64,000 nt of DNA from positions 1 through 64,000 of the forward strand of contig CALMPI010000024.1 of assembly GCA_937872175.1 (NCBI GenBank), written 5' to 3'. The notes beneath the pieces were generated by a model. It had not been told where the DNA came from, did not search any database, and saw nothing but the letters and a program-made list of their open reading frames with translations. The DNA is from an uncultured Flavobacteriales bacterium. GTDB taxonomy: Bacteria > Bacteroidota > Bacteroidia > Flavobacteriales_F > PHOS-HE28. Positions 8,267 through 17,321 of this stretch are shown piece after piece. Made by a program: the position numbers and the translations under genes. Each line of letters opens with the position of its first letter. The first letter of the stretch is position 1.

Positions 8267-9673
8267 ATGACGAAGATCAAGTTCGGGACCGATGGCTGGC
8301 GTGCCATCATCGCCGAGGAGTTCACCGTGGACAATGTGGCCCGTGTGAGCCTGGCCACCGGGAACTGGGTGAAGCAGCGGTTCCCGGACGCGCCATCGAT
8401 CGTGGTGGGGCACGATTGCCGGTTCGCCGGCGAGCTCTTCGCCGAGACGGCCGCGAAGGTCTTCGTCTCGATGGGCATCAAGGTGCATCTGGCGCGCGGC
8501 TTCGTGAGCACGCCGATGGTCTCGCTGGGCGCCTTTCGGCTCAAGGCCAGCATGGGGGTGATCCTCACCGCGAGCCACAACCCGCCGAGCTACAACGGCT
8601 ACAAGCTCAAGGGGTATTACGGGGGACCGCTGATCCCCGAGCACGTGCAGGAGATCGAGGACATCATCCCGGCCGCGCACGGTATCGACCTCGCCGCGGT
8701 CGACCTGAAGAAGGCCGAGGCGGAGGGCATGCTGACCATCGTGGACCTGGAAACGATGTACGTGGAACATGTGGAGCGGAACTTCGACCTTGACGCCATC
8801 CGGAACAGTGGGCTGCGCCTGGGCTACGATGCCATGTACGGCGCCGGCCAGAACGTGATCCGGAGGATCCTGCCCGGGACCACCCTGCTGCACTGCGAAC
8901 ACGACCCGTCGTTCAAGGGACAGGCACCGGAGCCCATCCACAAGAACCTGAAGGAGTTCAGCGACCTGATCGGGAAGGGGGGCATCGATTGCGGTCTGGC
9001 CACCGACGGTGATGCCGACCGCATCGGGCTTTACAACAGCAAGGGTGAGTTCGTGGACAGCCACCACATCATCCTGCTGCTGATCCACTACCTGGTGAAG
9101 TACAAGCAGTTCAACGGGAAGGTGGTGGTGGCCGTGAGCACCACACCGAAGGTGGAGAAGATGTGCCGCCACTACGGCCTGGAGTACCAGGTGGTCAAGA
9201 TCGGATTCAAGTGGATCTGCGGCATCATGATCGAGGAGGACGTGTTGCTGGGCGGGGAGGAGAGCGGTGGCATCGCCATCAAGGGTCACATCCCCGAGCG
9301 CGACGGCATCTGGATGGGGCTCACCATCTGGGAGTTCATGGCCAGGAGCGGCAAGACGCTGGAGGAGTTGATCCAGGAGGTGTACGCCATCGTGGGGCCC
9401 TTCAGCTACGACCGCAACGACCTTCACATCAGCGAGGTGCTCAAGCAGGAGGTGCTGCGGAAGTGCGCCAGCGGCGCCTTCACGAAGTTCGGTGACCTTG
9501 AGGTGCGGAGGCTGGAGACGATCGATGGGTGGAAGTACCACTTCGATCGCGACCAGTGGCTCATGATCCGGGCCAGCGGCACCGAACCGGTGCTGCGTAC
9601 GTACGCCGAAAGTGATTCCCTCGAGAACGCGCGCGCGATCCTTGAGGCCTGCAGGACCTCGATCGGCGCCTGA
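8267..9673 (+). CDS. Phosphoglucomutase/phosphomannomutase family protein
   Basis: 468 residues from the ATG at 8267 (MTKIKFGTDGWRA). Four-domain alpha-D-phosphohexomutase. The phosphoserine loop TASHNPP has its Ser at about 103, the metal loop DGDADR is at about 247-252, the sugar-specificity loop is GGEESGG and the phosphate-binding loop is RASGTEPVLR. It interconverts hexose 1- and 6-phosphates for glycogen, LPS or surface polysaccharide precursors; which hexose is used cannot be fixed from these motifs. The GGEESGG loop is found in both glucose and mannose enzymes. It ends 2 bp from the convergent FG-GAP gene, with no visible terminator between them. Confidence 0.93.
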   Translation: MTKIKFGTDGWRAIIAEEFTVDNVARVSLATGNWVKQRFPDAPSIVVGHDCRFAGELFAETAAKVFVSMGIKVHLARGFVSTPMVSLGAFRLKASMGVILTASHNPPSYNGYKLKGYYGGPLIPEHVQEIEDIIPAAHGIDLAAVDLKKAEAEGMLTIVDLETMYVEHVERNFDLDAIRNSGLRLGYDAMYGAGQNVIRRILPGTTLLHCEHDPSFKGQAPEPIHKNLKEFSDLIGKGGIDCGLATDGDADRIGLYNSKGEFVDSHHIILLLIHYLVKYKQFNGKVVVAVSTTPKVEKMCRHYGLEYQVVKIGFKWICGIMIEEDVLLGGEESGGIAIKGHIPERDGIWMGLTIWEFMARSGKTLEELIQEVYAIVGPFSYDRNDLHISEVLKQEVLRKCASGAFTKFGDLEVRRLETIDGWKYHFDRDQWLMIRASGTEPVLRTYAESDSLENARAILEACRTSIGA

Positions 9674-9675
9674 GC

Positions 9676-12600
9676 TTATTCCTTGACGATGGTGGTGCGG
9701 TCGATGACCGCTCCGGATGGATCGTGCAGCGTGAGCACGTAAACGCCCAGGGGAAGCGCTCCGATGTGGAGCTCCTCGGTCCGCTTCTCAGCAGGGATCT
9801 TCCTTTTCAGAACAGGTCTGCCCGCCGCATCGCACAGTTCAAGCCATGCGGCAGATGTGGTCCAGGTCACATGCAGGAGATCGGTCGCGGGCTTGGGCGC
9901 CACCACCATGGTCTGAGCGATCCGCTGCCGGTCTATCGTGATGACGGGCCCCGTGCTGAGGCTGCCATCAAGGTCCTCGACGACCAGTCGGTAATAGCTC
10001 AATCCCGCAGGTGGCTCGATGTCGGTGAACGCGTACTCCACCAGATCCTGACTTTCCCCCACGGCCGCCACGCTGCCGATGGGTGCGAGCTCGTCCGGAT
10101 CGGGTCCGCGCTCGATGAGGAACCGTGCCGTGGCGTGCTCGGTGGCGGTGCTCCACACCAGCTGGTTGCTGCGTTCCTCGGGCCAGCCGCTGAAATGCAC
10201 GAGCTCCACGGGCAGGACGCCAATGTCTCCCATTCCTGATGCGTAGCCATAGAACCAGCGGCTGAACCGCTGACCGTCGAAGAGTTTGGCCGGTTCGTAT
10301 TCCACCCGCACCCGCCACTTGTACCGCAGGTACCCCGCCGTCTTGTAGATCAGCTCCTTGATCTCCGTTCCGCCCACGCCCATGTCGGTCCATCCGGCGC
10401 TCTGACCGGTGCTGACCAGGCTGTTGGTGATCGGGGCGCCACTGAAGGGCTGCCCCTCGAAGACGACCTCCCAGTGCAGGCGTCCATCGGTCCGGTGCAT
10501 CGGGCTGCGCGCGCGATGCCCGATCCCGAAGAAATCCGGCACCCCGAAATCCATGCAATTGGTGGCCAGGGGGGAGACCAGGTCGGCCATGTACTGGCGC
10601 GAATACCGGTCGAGCGAATAGCCCCGGTTGCCGCGGTGCCATTGCCAGCGTCCTTCATTGGCGAACGCGGGCGAGGCGAAGGGAGCCCCGGCGATGATCT
10701 CGGAGTATCCATCGCCATCCGCGTCCCCTCCACCGCTGACCGCGCTGCCGAACTGCTCACCGGCCACGTTGGACTCGATGATGTCGATCAAGGCCGGGTT
10801 GATGCCGGCGGGCGTGCCTTGATAGACGTACACGGCACCTTCGTCGGCCTGCGCCAAAGCGCTCTCGTACCTGGGGCTGCCCACGACGATGTCGGCGTAT
10901 CCGTTGCCATTGATGTCCCCCGCTTCCGCGACGCTGGCGCCCATGAAGCCGTTGGCGATGTTGCGCTGCAGGGTGGTGTTGGGCACTGCTCCGATGCCGC
11001 CGGCCGAGCCGTGGAACACGAACGCGGCCCCTTCGTCGGTCTGGCCCGATTCCCAGCGGTCCGCGCCGACGACGACATCGAAGTAGCCATCACCGTTGAT
11101 GTCGCCGCCACCGGCGACGCTCACGCCGAAACGGGCCCCGGCCTGGTCCACTTCGAGGCGCCGCGCGAACGGGAGCACCACACCGGTGGCCGATCCGTGG
11201 TGGACGAACGCAGCCCCTTCTCCGGCTTGGCCGTTGCCGAGGTCACGGGCGCCGATGATGATGTCCGAGAACCCATCCCCGTTCACATCGCCGGCCGTGC
11301 ACACCGAGTGGCCGAACCGGTTCGCAGCCGGAGGTTCGCTGAGCACGACGTGCGGGGCGGTCGGAATTCCGGTCGGGGCCCCCAGGTACACGTAGGTCTG
11401 CGACGTGCCCGGTGCACCGACCAGGACATCGGCATAGCCGTCGGTGTTGATGTCGCCCGCCGCGCTGACGCTGAACCCGAACTCCGATCCCGCTGTGCCG
11501 ATGAGGGTGGTGGAGGGTGCCGCGCCGAGCCCACCGGGGCCACCATGGTGGATGTACGCGCGGCCGACCCCACCGGACAGTGGTGCGCCGACGATGACGT
11601 CCGCGTAGCCATCACCGTTCACATCACCCGCGGTGCATACGCTGGCGCCGAAGCGCGCACCGCCGACGTTGGCCTCCAAGGTGGCCGTGGGGGCTCCGGG
11701 AAGGCCTGCGGGCCCGCCGAGCCGGAGCTCCACCAGCCCTTCGCCCGCCTGACCGTTGCTACCGTCGGGTATCCCGACAAGAGCGTCGGCATAGCCATCA
11801 CCATTGACATCGCCGGCGTTGCCCACGGCGGCGCCCATCGAAGCCCCGGCTGCTCCTCCGGTGCCCGTGGTCGTGGGGGCCAGACGCATGGAGTAGGGGC
11901 CGCCCATATACACCGCCGCCCCGCCGCCGAACCCGTACTTGAACGCGCCGACGACGAAGTCGGAGAACCCATCACCGTTCAGGTCTCCCGCAGTGGACAC
12001 GCACTCGCCCATGAACGCGCCGGGCGTGTTCAGCTCGTAATTGAAGATGGCCGGAGTGGTGATCCCCGCAGCGGATCCGAAGTACAGCCGCACCTGGCCT
12101 TCCTGGCTTTGGGGGTTCGCGAAGTATGGGATCCCCACGAGCAGGTCGCCGTAGCCGTCGCCGTTCACGTCGCCGGCCGTGCTCACCCAGCGCCCCATCC
12201 AAGCGTTGTTCTGATTGCTTTCCAGAGCGATGGCGGCCGTGGTGCTCAGGCCCGAAGCACTGCCATGGAAGACGCGGACCACCCCTTCGCCGGTCTGCAC
12301 ACCGATCTGGTCGCGGTAGGCGCCGATGGCCACGTCGCTGTAGCCGTCACCGTTCACGTCACCGGCACAGGCCACGCTCCAGCCGAAGTTGTTATCGTTC
12401 ACTGTGGGTGTGCCGAACAGGGTGAGGACAGGGGCGGGGTTGAACGCAGCGCCGAGCGCATTGGGCCCGCCATGGTAGATGAACGCCGCACCCTGGTCGT
12501 AGCCCGGCGAGACGCTCCATTGTGAGGCGCCAATGATCACATCGCTGTAGCCATCGCCATTGATGTCGCCGGCGCAGGCGAGGCTGCGGCCGAAGTGTGC

Positions 12601-13833
12601 GCCGCCCTGGTTGCGCTCCAGCCGGTGCGTGGGAGCGGTGTTCAGCCCGGCGGCGCCACCGAGGAAGACGAACACGGTGCCCTCCTGGAACGAGGGGTAG
12701 GCGCTGAGATAGGCGCCGACGCCGACATCGCTGTACCCGTCATTGTTGATGTCGCCGAGGCAGGCCACGTTCGCGCCGAAGTTGTCGCTGGCCTGGTTCG
12801 TCTGCAGGGTCACGTCGGGCACGGTGGAAACCCCGCCTGCGGAACCGTAGTACACGAAGGCCGCCCCCTCGGTGAGCTGGTTGACCACATCGTCCTCCCA
12901 GGACCGTGCGCCCACGATGAGGTCGCTGAACCCGTCGCCGTTGACATCACCTGCCGTGCTGGCGGAGCAGCCGAACTGGGCTCCCTGCTGGTCCACCTCC
13001 AACACCACGCTCGGTGCGGCCACGATCCCGGTATTGGACCCGTAGTGCACGTAGACCACCCCTTCGTTCGTCTGGCCGTTGTTCGCCAAAGGAGCGCCGA
13101 TGACAAGGTCGCTGTATCCATCGCCGTTCAGGTCGCCCGCCGTGGCCACGGCGGTACCGTAGTCGGCCCCGGTGACCGGCGAGGACAGCACCAGTGCCGG
13201 GCTGGAGCTTACCGGATCGATGGTGATCGGATATTCGGCGAGGACATCCTCCACCGTGATGGTGATCCGGGCTCCTGCCGCATGATCCACGGCAAGCTTG
13301 GCGGGGAGTTCGACGCCACGCGCATCCCAACAACGGAGGTCCCTATAGCTGAGGCGGTGGACGCCACGATGGTCAAGGAATTGGACCTCCCCACCATCCA
13401 CCGCCACCGGGATCAGATCGCCATTGGTTCCCAGATCAACGACCAGTGGCCCGTTCCCGGCGGGACGCGCTGCCAGGAGGAAGTTCTGGCGAAGCCCTTC
13501 CTGCGAGCCGGTGTACTGGACGGTGAGGGTGCCCTGTTGCCAACGGAGGTCGCCATCGTGATCGCGCACAGCGGAAGGACGCCAAGGTCGGGTGCTGTCC
13601 GTTCGTCCGATGGAGCGAACCTGCAGCGATTGCTGCCAGGAGCCGTCCGCGGCTGCCAAGGAGAAGCCGGCCGCCCTCACCCGTCCGGACATGCCGTGGT
13701 CCGCCAATTCGCTTGCCCAGATGGAGCGCAGGCCTTTGCGGGTCAGTCCGTGCGCGTGTTGAAGGTCCGCTGCGGGCCCTGTGAGGCCCACGGCCGAAAG
13801 CACGGCGGCCATGATGGAGCGGGAGAGCCTCAC
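9676..13833 (-). CDS. Giant FG-GAP/VCBS repeat protein with T9SS sorting domain
   Basis: 1385 residues. I chose the GTG at 13833 because it gives a signal-peptide-like start (RLSRSIMAAVLSAVGLTG); an ATG at 13812 is the alternative. About 14 FG-GAP repeats spaced 60-70 residues apart follow, each with a GDVNGDGYSDLIVGA calcium-binding loop, and together should form integrin-like beta-propellers (two sets of seven is a natural reading). A C-terminal region (about 1150-1385) holds VELVHFSGW, a fibronectin-like segment and a divergent type A sorting domain ending TIVKE. A secreted surface protein, probably for binding or adhesion; no enzymatic motif is seen. Its promoter box is at 13856-13863. 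Confidence 0.88.
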   Translation of the reverse strand: MRLSRSIMAAVLSAVGLTGPAADLQHAHGLTRKGLRSIWASELADHGMSGRVRAAGFSLAAADGSWQQSLQVRSIGRTDSTRPWRPSAVRDHDGDLRWQQGTLTVQYTGSQEGLRQNFLLAARPAGNGPLVVDLGTNGDLIPVAVDGGEVQFLDHRGVHRLSYRDLRCWDARGVELPAKLAVDHAAGARITITVEDVLAEYPITIDPVSSSPALVLSSPVTGADYGTAVATAGDLNGDGYSDLVIGAPLANNGQTNEGVVYVHYGSNTGIVAAPSVVLEVDQQGAQFGCSASTAGDVNGDGFSDLIVGARSWEDDVVNQLTEGAAFVYYGSAGGVSTVPDVTLQTNQASDNFGANVACLGDINNDGYSDVGVGAYLSAYPSFQEGTVFVFLGGAAGLNTAPTHRLERNQGGAHFGRSLACAGDINGDGYSDVIIGASQWSVSPGYDQGAAFIYHGGPNALGAAFNPAPVLTLFGTPTVNDNNFGWSVACAGDVNGDGYSDVAIGAYRDQIGVQTGEGVVRVFHGSASGLSTTAAIALESNQNNAWMGRWVSTAGDVNGDGYGDLLVGIPYFANPQSQEGQVRLYFGSAAGITTPAIFNYELNTPGAFMGECVSTAGDLNGDGFSDFVVGAFKYGFGGGAAVYMGGPYSMRLAPTTTGTGGAAGASMGAAVGNAGDVNGDGYADALVGIPDGSNGQAGEGLVELRLGGPAGLPGAPTATLEANVGGARFGASVCTAGDVNGDGYADVIVGAPLSGGVGRAYIHHGGPGGLGAAPSTTLIGTAGSEFGFSVSAAGDINTDGYADVLVGAPGTSQTYVYLGAPTGIPTAPHVVLSEPPAANRFGHSVCTAGDVNGDGFSDIIIGARDLGNGQAGEGAAFVHHGSATGVVLPFARRLEVDQAGARFGVSVAGGGDINGDGYFDVVVGADRWESGQTDEGAAFVFHGSAGGIGAVPNTTLQRNIANGFMGASVAEAGDINGNGYADIVVGSPRYESALAQADEGAVYVYQGTPAGINPALIDIIESNVAGEQFGSAVSGGGDADGDGYSEIIAGAPFASPAFANEGRWQWHRGNRGYSLDRYSRQYMADLVSPLATNCMDFGVPDFFGIGHRARSPMHRTDGRLHWEVVFEGQPFSGAPITNSLVSTGQSAGWTDMGVGGTEIKELIYKTAGYLRYKWRVRVEYEPAKLFDGQRFSRWFYGYASGMGDIGVLPVELVHFSGWPEERSNQLVWSTATEHATARFLIERGPDPDELAPIGSVAAVGESQDLVEYAFTDIEPPAGLSYYRLVVEDLDGSLSTGPVITIDRQRIAQTMVVAPKPATDLLHVTWTTSAAWLELCDAAGRPVLKRKIPAEKRTEELHIGALPLGVYVLTLHDPSGAVIDRTTIVKE

Positions 13834-13855
13834 GGAAAGAGGGGGGTGTAACTGG

Positions 13856-13863
13856 CAAAGTTA
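13856..13863 (-). promoter_or_regulatory. -7 promoter box for the FG-GAP protein gene
   Basis: Reads TAACTTTG on the minus strand, a perfect TAnnTTTG match, 22 nt upstream of the GTG start. It supports 13833 rather than 13812 as the start. Confidence 0.65.
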
Positions 13864-13906
13864 CTGGAAATGAGGCCCGTTGGCAAGGTGTGCGGCACGC
13901 GCTGGA

Positions 13907-13914
13907 TACCTTTG
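13907..13914 (+). promoter_or_regulatory. -7 promoter box, probably leaderless transcript
   Basis: TACCTTTG, a perfect match, ending 6 nt before the ATG at 13921. Transcription would begin at or within a base or two of the start codon. Confidence 0.65.
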
Positions 13915-13920
13915 GGTCCC

Positions 13921-14838
13921 ATGTTCCGGAGGGGGTCAGGCCGCGCTGCAGGCGAGCGCCACGGTTTCCGTTCAACGGGGCTTCTGGCCGTGTTGTTCGT
14001 GTTCGGCCACGCTTCGGCGCAGACCGCGGCATCCGATCCGGATGTGCACCGGGGCCGGCTTGCCGCCGTTTCCGGTGCCGGTGTTGCGGTGATGGCCGGG
14101 AGCCTGATCGGCTTGAACGAGGCCTGGTATGCGCAGTATGAACGCAGCAGGTTCCATGGGTTCAACGATGGCGCCGAATGGCTGCAGATGGACAAGGCCG
14201 GCCATGTGTTCAGCAGCTACTGGATCGGGCGGTGGGGGCAGGGGCTGATGCGCGCGGCGGGTGTTCCACAGCGGCAGGCGGCGTGGGTGGGTGCGGGCAC
14301 GTCGCTGGTGTTCCTCACCGGGGTCGAGGTGCTGGACGGGTTCAGCGCGGGATGGGGGTTCAGCGGCTGGGACATGATGGCCAATGCGGCGGGAGCCGGC
14401 CTGTTCCTCGGTCAGGAGCTGGCCTGGGGACAGCAGCGCGTCAAGGTCAAGTACAGCGTGTGGCCGGGTCCGTACGCGGCGCAACGACCGGACCTGCTGG
14501 GCGCATCCTTCGCCGAGCAGGTGCTGAAGGACTACAACGCGCAGACCATCTGGCTCACGCTCTCTGCAGGGGCCGTGCGTCGAAGAGCGAGCGCATGGGG
14601 CTGGCTCGGACTGGCGCTGGGCCATGGAGGCGACGGCATGCTCACCGCCGAAGCGGAACCCGGGGATGGGCGGTTCAGGCAGGTGCTTCTGGCCGTGGAT
14701 GTGGACCTCGAACGGATCCCCGTGCGCGGGAAGGCGTGGCGGACGGTCCTGTTCCTGCTGAACTGCATCAAGCTTCCATCGCCGGCCATCGAGTGGCGGA
14801 GCGATGGCCGGTTGATGCTGCACGGCCTCTATTTCTGA
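13921..14838 (+). CDS. DUF2279 family membrane-associated protein
   Basis: 305 residues from the ATG at 13921, the first ATG after a perfect -7 box. An N-terminal signal or anchor (LLAVLFVFGHASAQ) is followed by a second hydrophobic stretch (AAVSGAGVAVMAGSLIGLNEAWY) and the family signature WLQMDKAGHVFSSYWIGRW, then a GWDMMANAAGAGLF segment. The match to DUF2279 (YfiM-like predicted periplasmic proteins) is by recognition of the MDKxGH...YxxxRW pattern. The function is unknown. Its 3' end overlaps the convergent NUDIX gene by 10 bp. Confidence 0.75.
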   Translation: MFRRGSGRAAGERHGFRSTGLLAVLFVFGHASAQTAASDPDVHRGRLAAVSGAGVAVMAGSLIGLNEAWYAQYERSRFHGFNDGAEWLQMDKAGHVFSSYWIGRWGQGLMRAAGVPQRQAAWVGAGTSLVFLTGVEVLDGFSAGWGFSGWDMMANAAGAGLFLGQELAWGQQRVKVKYSVWPGPYAAQRPDLLGASFAEQVLKDYNAQTIWLTLSAGAVRRRASAWGWLGLALGHGGDGMLTAEAEPGDGRFRQVLLAVDVDLERIPVRGKAWRTVLFLLNCIKLPSPAIEWRSDGRLMLHGLYF

Positions 14839-15401
14839 GCGAGGGCACCCGCGCCGTCCTGGAGCAGCATCACCTGCACCTTCAGCACGGCGGCCACCGT
14901 GAGGCTGTCGGTCACCTCGCCGTCCATCACCATGCGAAAGAGCTCGGCGAAGGGCACCTTGCGCAGGACGAGCTCCTCGTCGTGGTCGGGCTGCGGGGGC
15001 TGGAAGCTGAGGCCCCGGGCCAGATAGATGATCGCATGCTCGTCGCTGGCCGAGTTGCTCAGGTCCATGTGGAGCAGTTCGGTCCATCGTTCGGCCACGA
15101 TGCCGGCCTCTTCGCGGAGCTCGCGTTGGGCGCTGAGCAGTGGAGGGATGTCGCGCCGGCCACCACCCTCGGGGATCTCCCAGCTGTATGCCTTCACCGG
15201 ATAGCGGTACTGCCCCACGATCCAGGTGTTGAGCTCCTCATCGAGCGGCACGATGCCGATCGCCAGGTTCTTGAAGTGGACCACGCCATAGATGCCCTGA
15301 CGGCCGCCGGGGTCGATCACGTCGTGGTGACTGACCGCGATCCAGGGGGTCTCGTAGCGCAGTTCCTCGTGCAGGGTGGTCCAGGGTCCTCGTTGCTTCA
15401 T
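14829..15401 (-). CDS. NUDIX hydrolase, ADP-ribose pyrophosphatase-like
   Basis: 190 residues from the ATG at 15401. The NUDIX segment EIPEGGGRRDI...AQRELREEAGI holds the catalytic REL.EE core. The Glu usually found seven residues before the RE pair is replaced by Ile, with Asp just before it, so metal coordination may differ slightly. Overall layout (YGVVHFKNLAIGIVPLDEE, then QYRYPVKAYSWEIPEGG) matches ADP-ribose or nucleotide-sugar pyrophosphatases. Substrate is not determinable from sequence alone. A TATCTTGG box at 15420-15427 lies 18 nt upstream, divergent from the Smr gene promoter. Confidence 0.85.
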   Translation of the reverse strand: MKQRGPWTTLHEELRYETPWIAVSHHDVIDPGGRQGIYGVVHFKNLAIGIVPLDEELNTWIVGQYRYPVKAYSWEIPEGGGRRDIPPLLSAQRELREEAGIVAERWTELLHMDLSNSASDEHAIIYLARGLSFQPPQPDHDEELVLRKVPFAELFRMVMDGEVTDSLTVAAVLKVQVMLLQDGAGALAQK

Positions 15402-15419
15402 GGCCTCAGGGGGTGACGG

Positions 15420-15427
15420 CCAAGATA
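15420..15427 (-). promoter_or_regulatory. -7 promoter box for the NUDIX gene
   Basis: Reads TATCTTGG on the minus strand, one mismatch from TAnnTTTG, 18 nt before the ATG at 15401. Confidence 0.45.
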
Positions 15428-15445
15428 CCCGCCCGGTGCTCCATG

Positions 15446-15453
15446 TACCTTTG
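15446..15453 (+). promoter_or_regulatory. -7 promoter box, probably leaderless Smr transcript
   Basis: TACCTTTG, a perfect match, ending 4 nt before the ATG at 15458. Confidence 0.65.
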
Positions 15454-15457
15454 GCGC

Positions 15458-16042
15458 ATGGGCGTGGTGCTGCGGGCCGGTGACCGGGTGTCCTTCCTCG
15501 ATGAGGCGGGCGGTGGTACCGTGCTGCGCGTGCTGCCACGTGAGCGGGTGGTGGTGCGCACCCACGACGGGTTCGAGCTGGAGTATCCTGTGCGGGCATT
15601 GGTCCCCCAGGTGATCGACGAGCACGAGCACCGGGTGACGGACCACCAGGCGGGGATGATCGCGGCCAATGACGTGATGGAGGAGCGCCGTCGCCGGAGG
15701 ACCGCAGGCCGTGACCTGCGGCCGGGCAAGACCCCGAAGCGGCCGGAGGACAGCAGCGTGGCCGAGGTGGACCTGCACCTGCACGAGCTGGTGGAGGATG
15801 AGACGCGGCTGAGCGATGAGGAGAAGCTGAGCTACCAACTGGCCTACTTCGAACGTGCCCTCGAAGGGGCCATTCGCGATGGCAAGCGGAAGCTCATCGT
15901 GATCCACGGGGTGGGTGAAGGGGTGTTGCGCGAGGAGGTGCGCCGCATCCTTCAGTACTACGATACAGTGCAGTTCCACGACGCCGATCCGCGGCGTTAT
16001 GGTTCGGGGGCCACCGAAGTGCTGATCCACCGTCGTCGGTGA
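15458..16042 (+). CDS. Smr domain protein, short Bacteroidota form
   Basis: 194 residues from the ATG at 15458, selected because it directly follows a perfect -7 box. An SH3-like N-terminal part (VLRAGDRVSFLDEAGGGTVLRV) and a basic linker precede a C-terminal Smr domain with VDLHLHEL (the LDLHG-type motif) and IVIHGVGEGVLREEV (the HGxGxG motif). Smr domains have nuclease or nucleic-acid-binding activity, as at the C-terminus of MutS2. Related Bacteroidota proteins with an extra DUF2027 N-terminus are longer; this one is a compact version. RNase P RNA follows 18 nt downstream on the same strand. Confidence 0.85.
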   Translation: MGVVLRAGDRVSFLDEAGGGTVLRVLPRERVVVRTHDGFELEYPVRALVPQVIDEHEHRVTDHQAGMIAANDVMEERRRRRTAGRDLRPGKTPKRPEDSSVAEVDLHLHELVEDETRLSDEEKLSYQLAYFERALEGAIRDGKRKLIVIHGVGEGVLREEVRRILQYYDTVQFHDADPRRYGSGATEVLIHRRR

Positions 16043-16060
16043 ACGTGTTCGTTGACATCC

Positions 16061-16469
16061 TGTGCATCGCTTCGTCGCTGCCCGCCGCAAGGCGGGGAGA
16101 GGAAAGTCCGGGCAGCGCAGGGCACCGTGCTTCCTAACGGGAAGGGGGCGTGGCGGGAACGCCACGTTCACGGAAAGTGCCACAGAAAGGGAGACCGCCG
16201 AACCGCAGCGATGCGGTGGCAAGGATGAAAAGGTGGGGTAAGAGCCCACCAGTTCCGGTGGTGACATCGGAAGCTTGGTAAACCCCACGGGCTGAAAGAC
16301 CAAATAGGCCGGGGTCCGGCCGGGCCACCCTGCAAGGGGCCCCGGTCGGTAAGGGCGGCCCGTCCGATCCCGGCGGGTAGGTCGATGGAGGTCCATCGCG
16401 AGGTGGACCCTGGATAGATGACGAGGGCCCCGCTCCGGCGGGGAACAGAACCCGGCTTACAGATGCACA
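16061..16469 (+). ncRNA. rnpB: RNase P RNA component, bacterial class A
   Basis: About 409 nt. It is the catalytic RNA that removes 5' leaders from pre-tRNAs. The universally conserved core is clear: GAGGAAAGTCCGGGC at 16097, the ACAGAAAGGGAGACCGCC block, GGTAAACCCCACG, the CAAATAGGCC loop and the closing AGAACCCGGCTTACAG at 16446. Ends were placed from the P1 helix, in which 16061-16068 pairs perfectly with 16462-16469. No -7 box is evident directly upstream, so it may be cotranscribed with the Smr gene or use a degenerate promoter. An imperfect hairpin at 16470-16490 may terminate it. The stretch to 16566 holds no gene. Confidence 0.97.
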
Positions 16470-16566
16470 GGCCTTCTTCGAAGGGCCTTCACGCCATGCC
16501 GTTGCGGTGTGTGCGTGGGGCCCTTCGTCGTGTCCGGATGCGGCACGACGCTTGCCATCACCGGTC

Positions 16567-16574
16567 TACCTTTG
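16567..16574 (+). promoter_or_regulatory. -7 promoter box, probably leaderless transcript
   Basis: TACCTTTG, a perfect match, ending 4 nt before the ATG at 16579. Confidence 0.65.
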
Positions 16575-16578
16575 ACCC

Positions 16579-17313
16579 ATGTGGCGAACGATCCGTGCCT
16601 GCGCCCTGCTGTTCGTGAGCGCATTCACGGCCGCCGTTCCCCAGGTGTCCGCCCAGGAGGAGGTCACGGTGCGCGGCCGCGTCGTGGCCCAGGGTCATCA
16701 AGGCAGCTATTACGACCTGATGGTGGTGAACAAGCGCACGCGGACGGGCAGTTTCGGCAATGCGGATGGCACCTTCATCACCCGGATGCTGCGCACGGAC
16801 ACCCTGCTGGTGGGGCTGGGGGGATATGTCACCAAACCGTTCACCGTGCGCGACAGCGTACCCAGGTCGGCGTATGACGTGGTGATCGCGCTGTCGCCAT
16901 GGACCATCGTGCTGCCCGAGGCCAGCGTGTTGAGCGAGAGGACGCTCAAGCAGATCCAGCAGGATATCGCCAGGCTGGGCTACAAGGAATCGGACTATCG
17001 GGTGAGCACCGTGGACGCGCTGCAGAGCCCCATCACCTTCCTGTATCAGGAGTTCAGCCGGCGTGAACGCAGCAAGCGCGAGGTGGCGCGCCTTCAGAAC
17101 GAGGACCGCAAGCGCGAGCTCCTGAAGGAACTGCTGCACAAGTACGTGGAGTACGACATCATCAATCTGAGCAACGACAGCTTCGATGACTTCATCGACT
17201 TCTGCGCGGTGCCTGATGAGGTGATGCAAGGCCTTAGTCAGTACGAGTTCCTGATCTATGTGAGGAAGAAGTACGAACTGTACACCAGCCTGGGGCCCAC
17301 CCGGAGGTATTGA
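16579..17313 (+). CDS. Secreted protein with carboxypeptidase-regulatory-like fold
   Basis: 244 residues. A signal peptide (ACALLFVSAFTAAVPQVSAQ) precedes a domain that starts VTVRGRVVAQGHQGSYYDLMVVNKRTRTGSFGNADGTF, which reads as the CarboxypepD_reg-like beta-sandwich common in Bacteroidota envelope proteins. The C-terminal half is helical and charged (RRERSKREVARLQNEDRKRELLKELL, likely coiled coil). No catalytic motif. The next gene starts 8 nt downstream and is also exported, so the two form a small operon of unknown envelope function. Confidence 0.7.
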   Translation: MWRTIRACALLFVSAFTAAVPQVSAQEEVTVRGRVVAQGHQGSYYDLMVVNKRTRTGSFGNADGTFITRMLRTDTLLVGLGGYVTKPFTVRDSVPRSAYDVVIALSPWTIVLPEASVLSERTLKQIQQDIARLGYKESDYRVSTVDALQSPITFLYQEFSRRERSKREVARLQNEDRKRELLKELLHKYVEYDIINLSNDSFDDFIDFCAVPDEVMQGLSQYEFLIYVRKKYELYTSLGPTRRY

Positions 17314-17321
17314 CCGATCCC

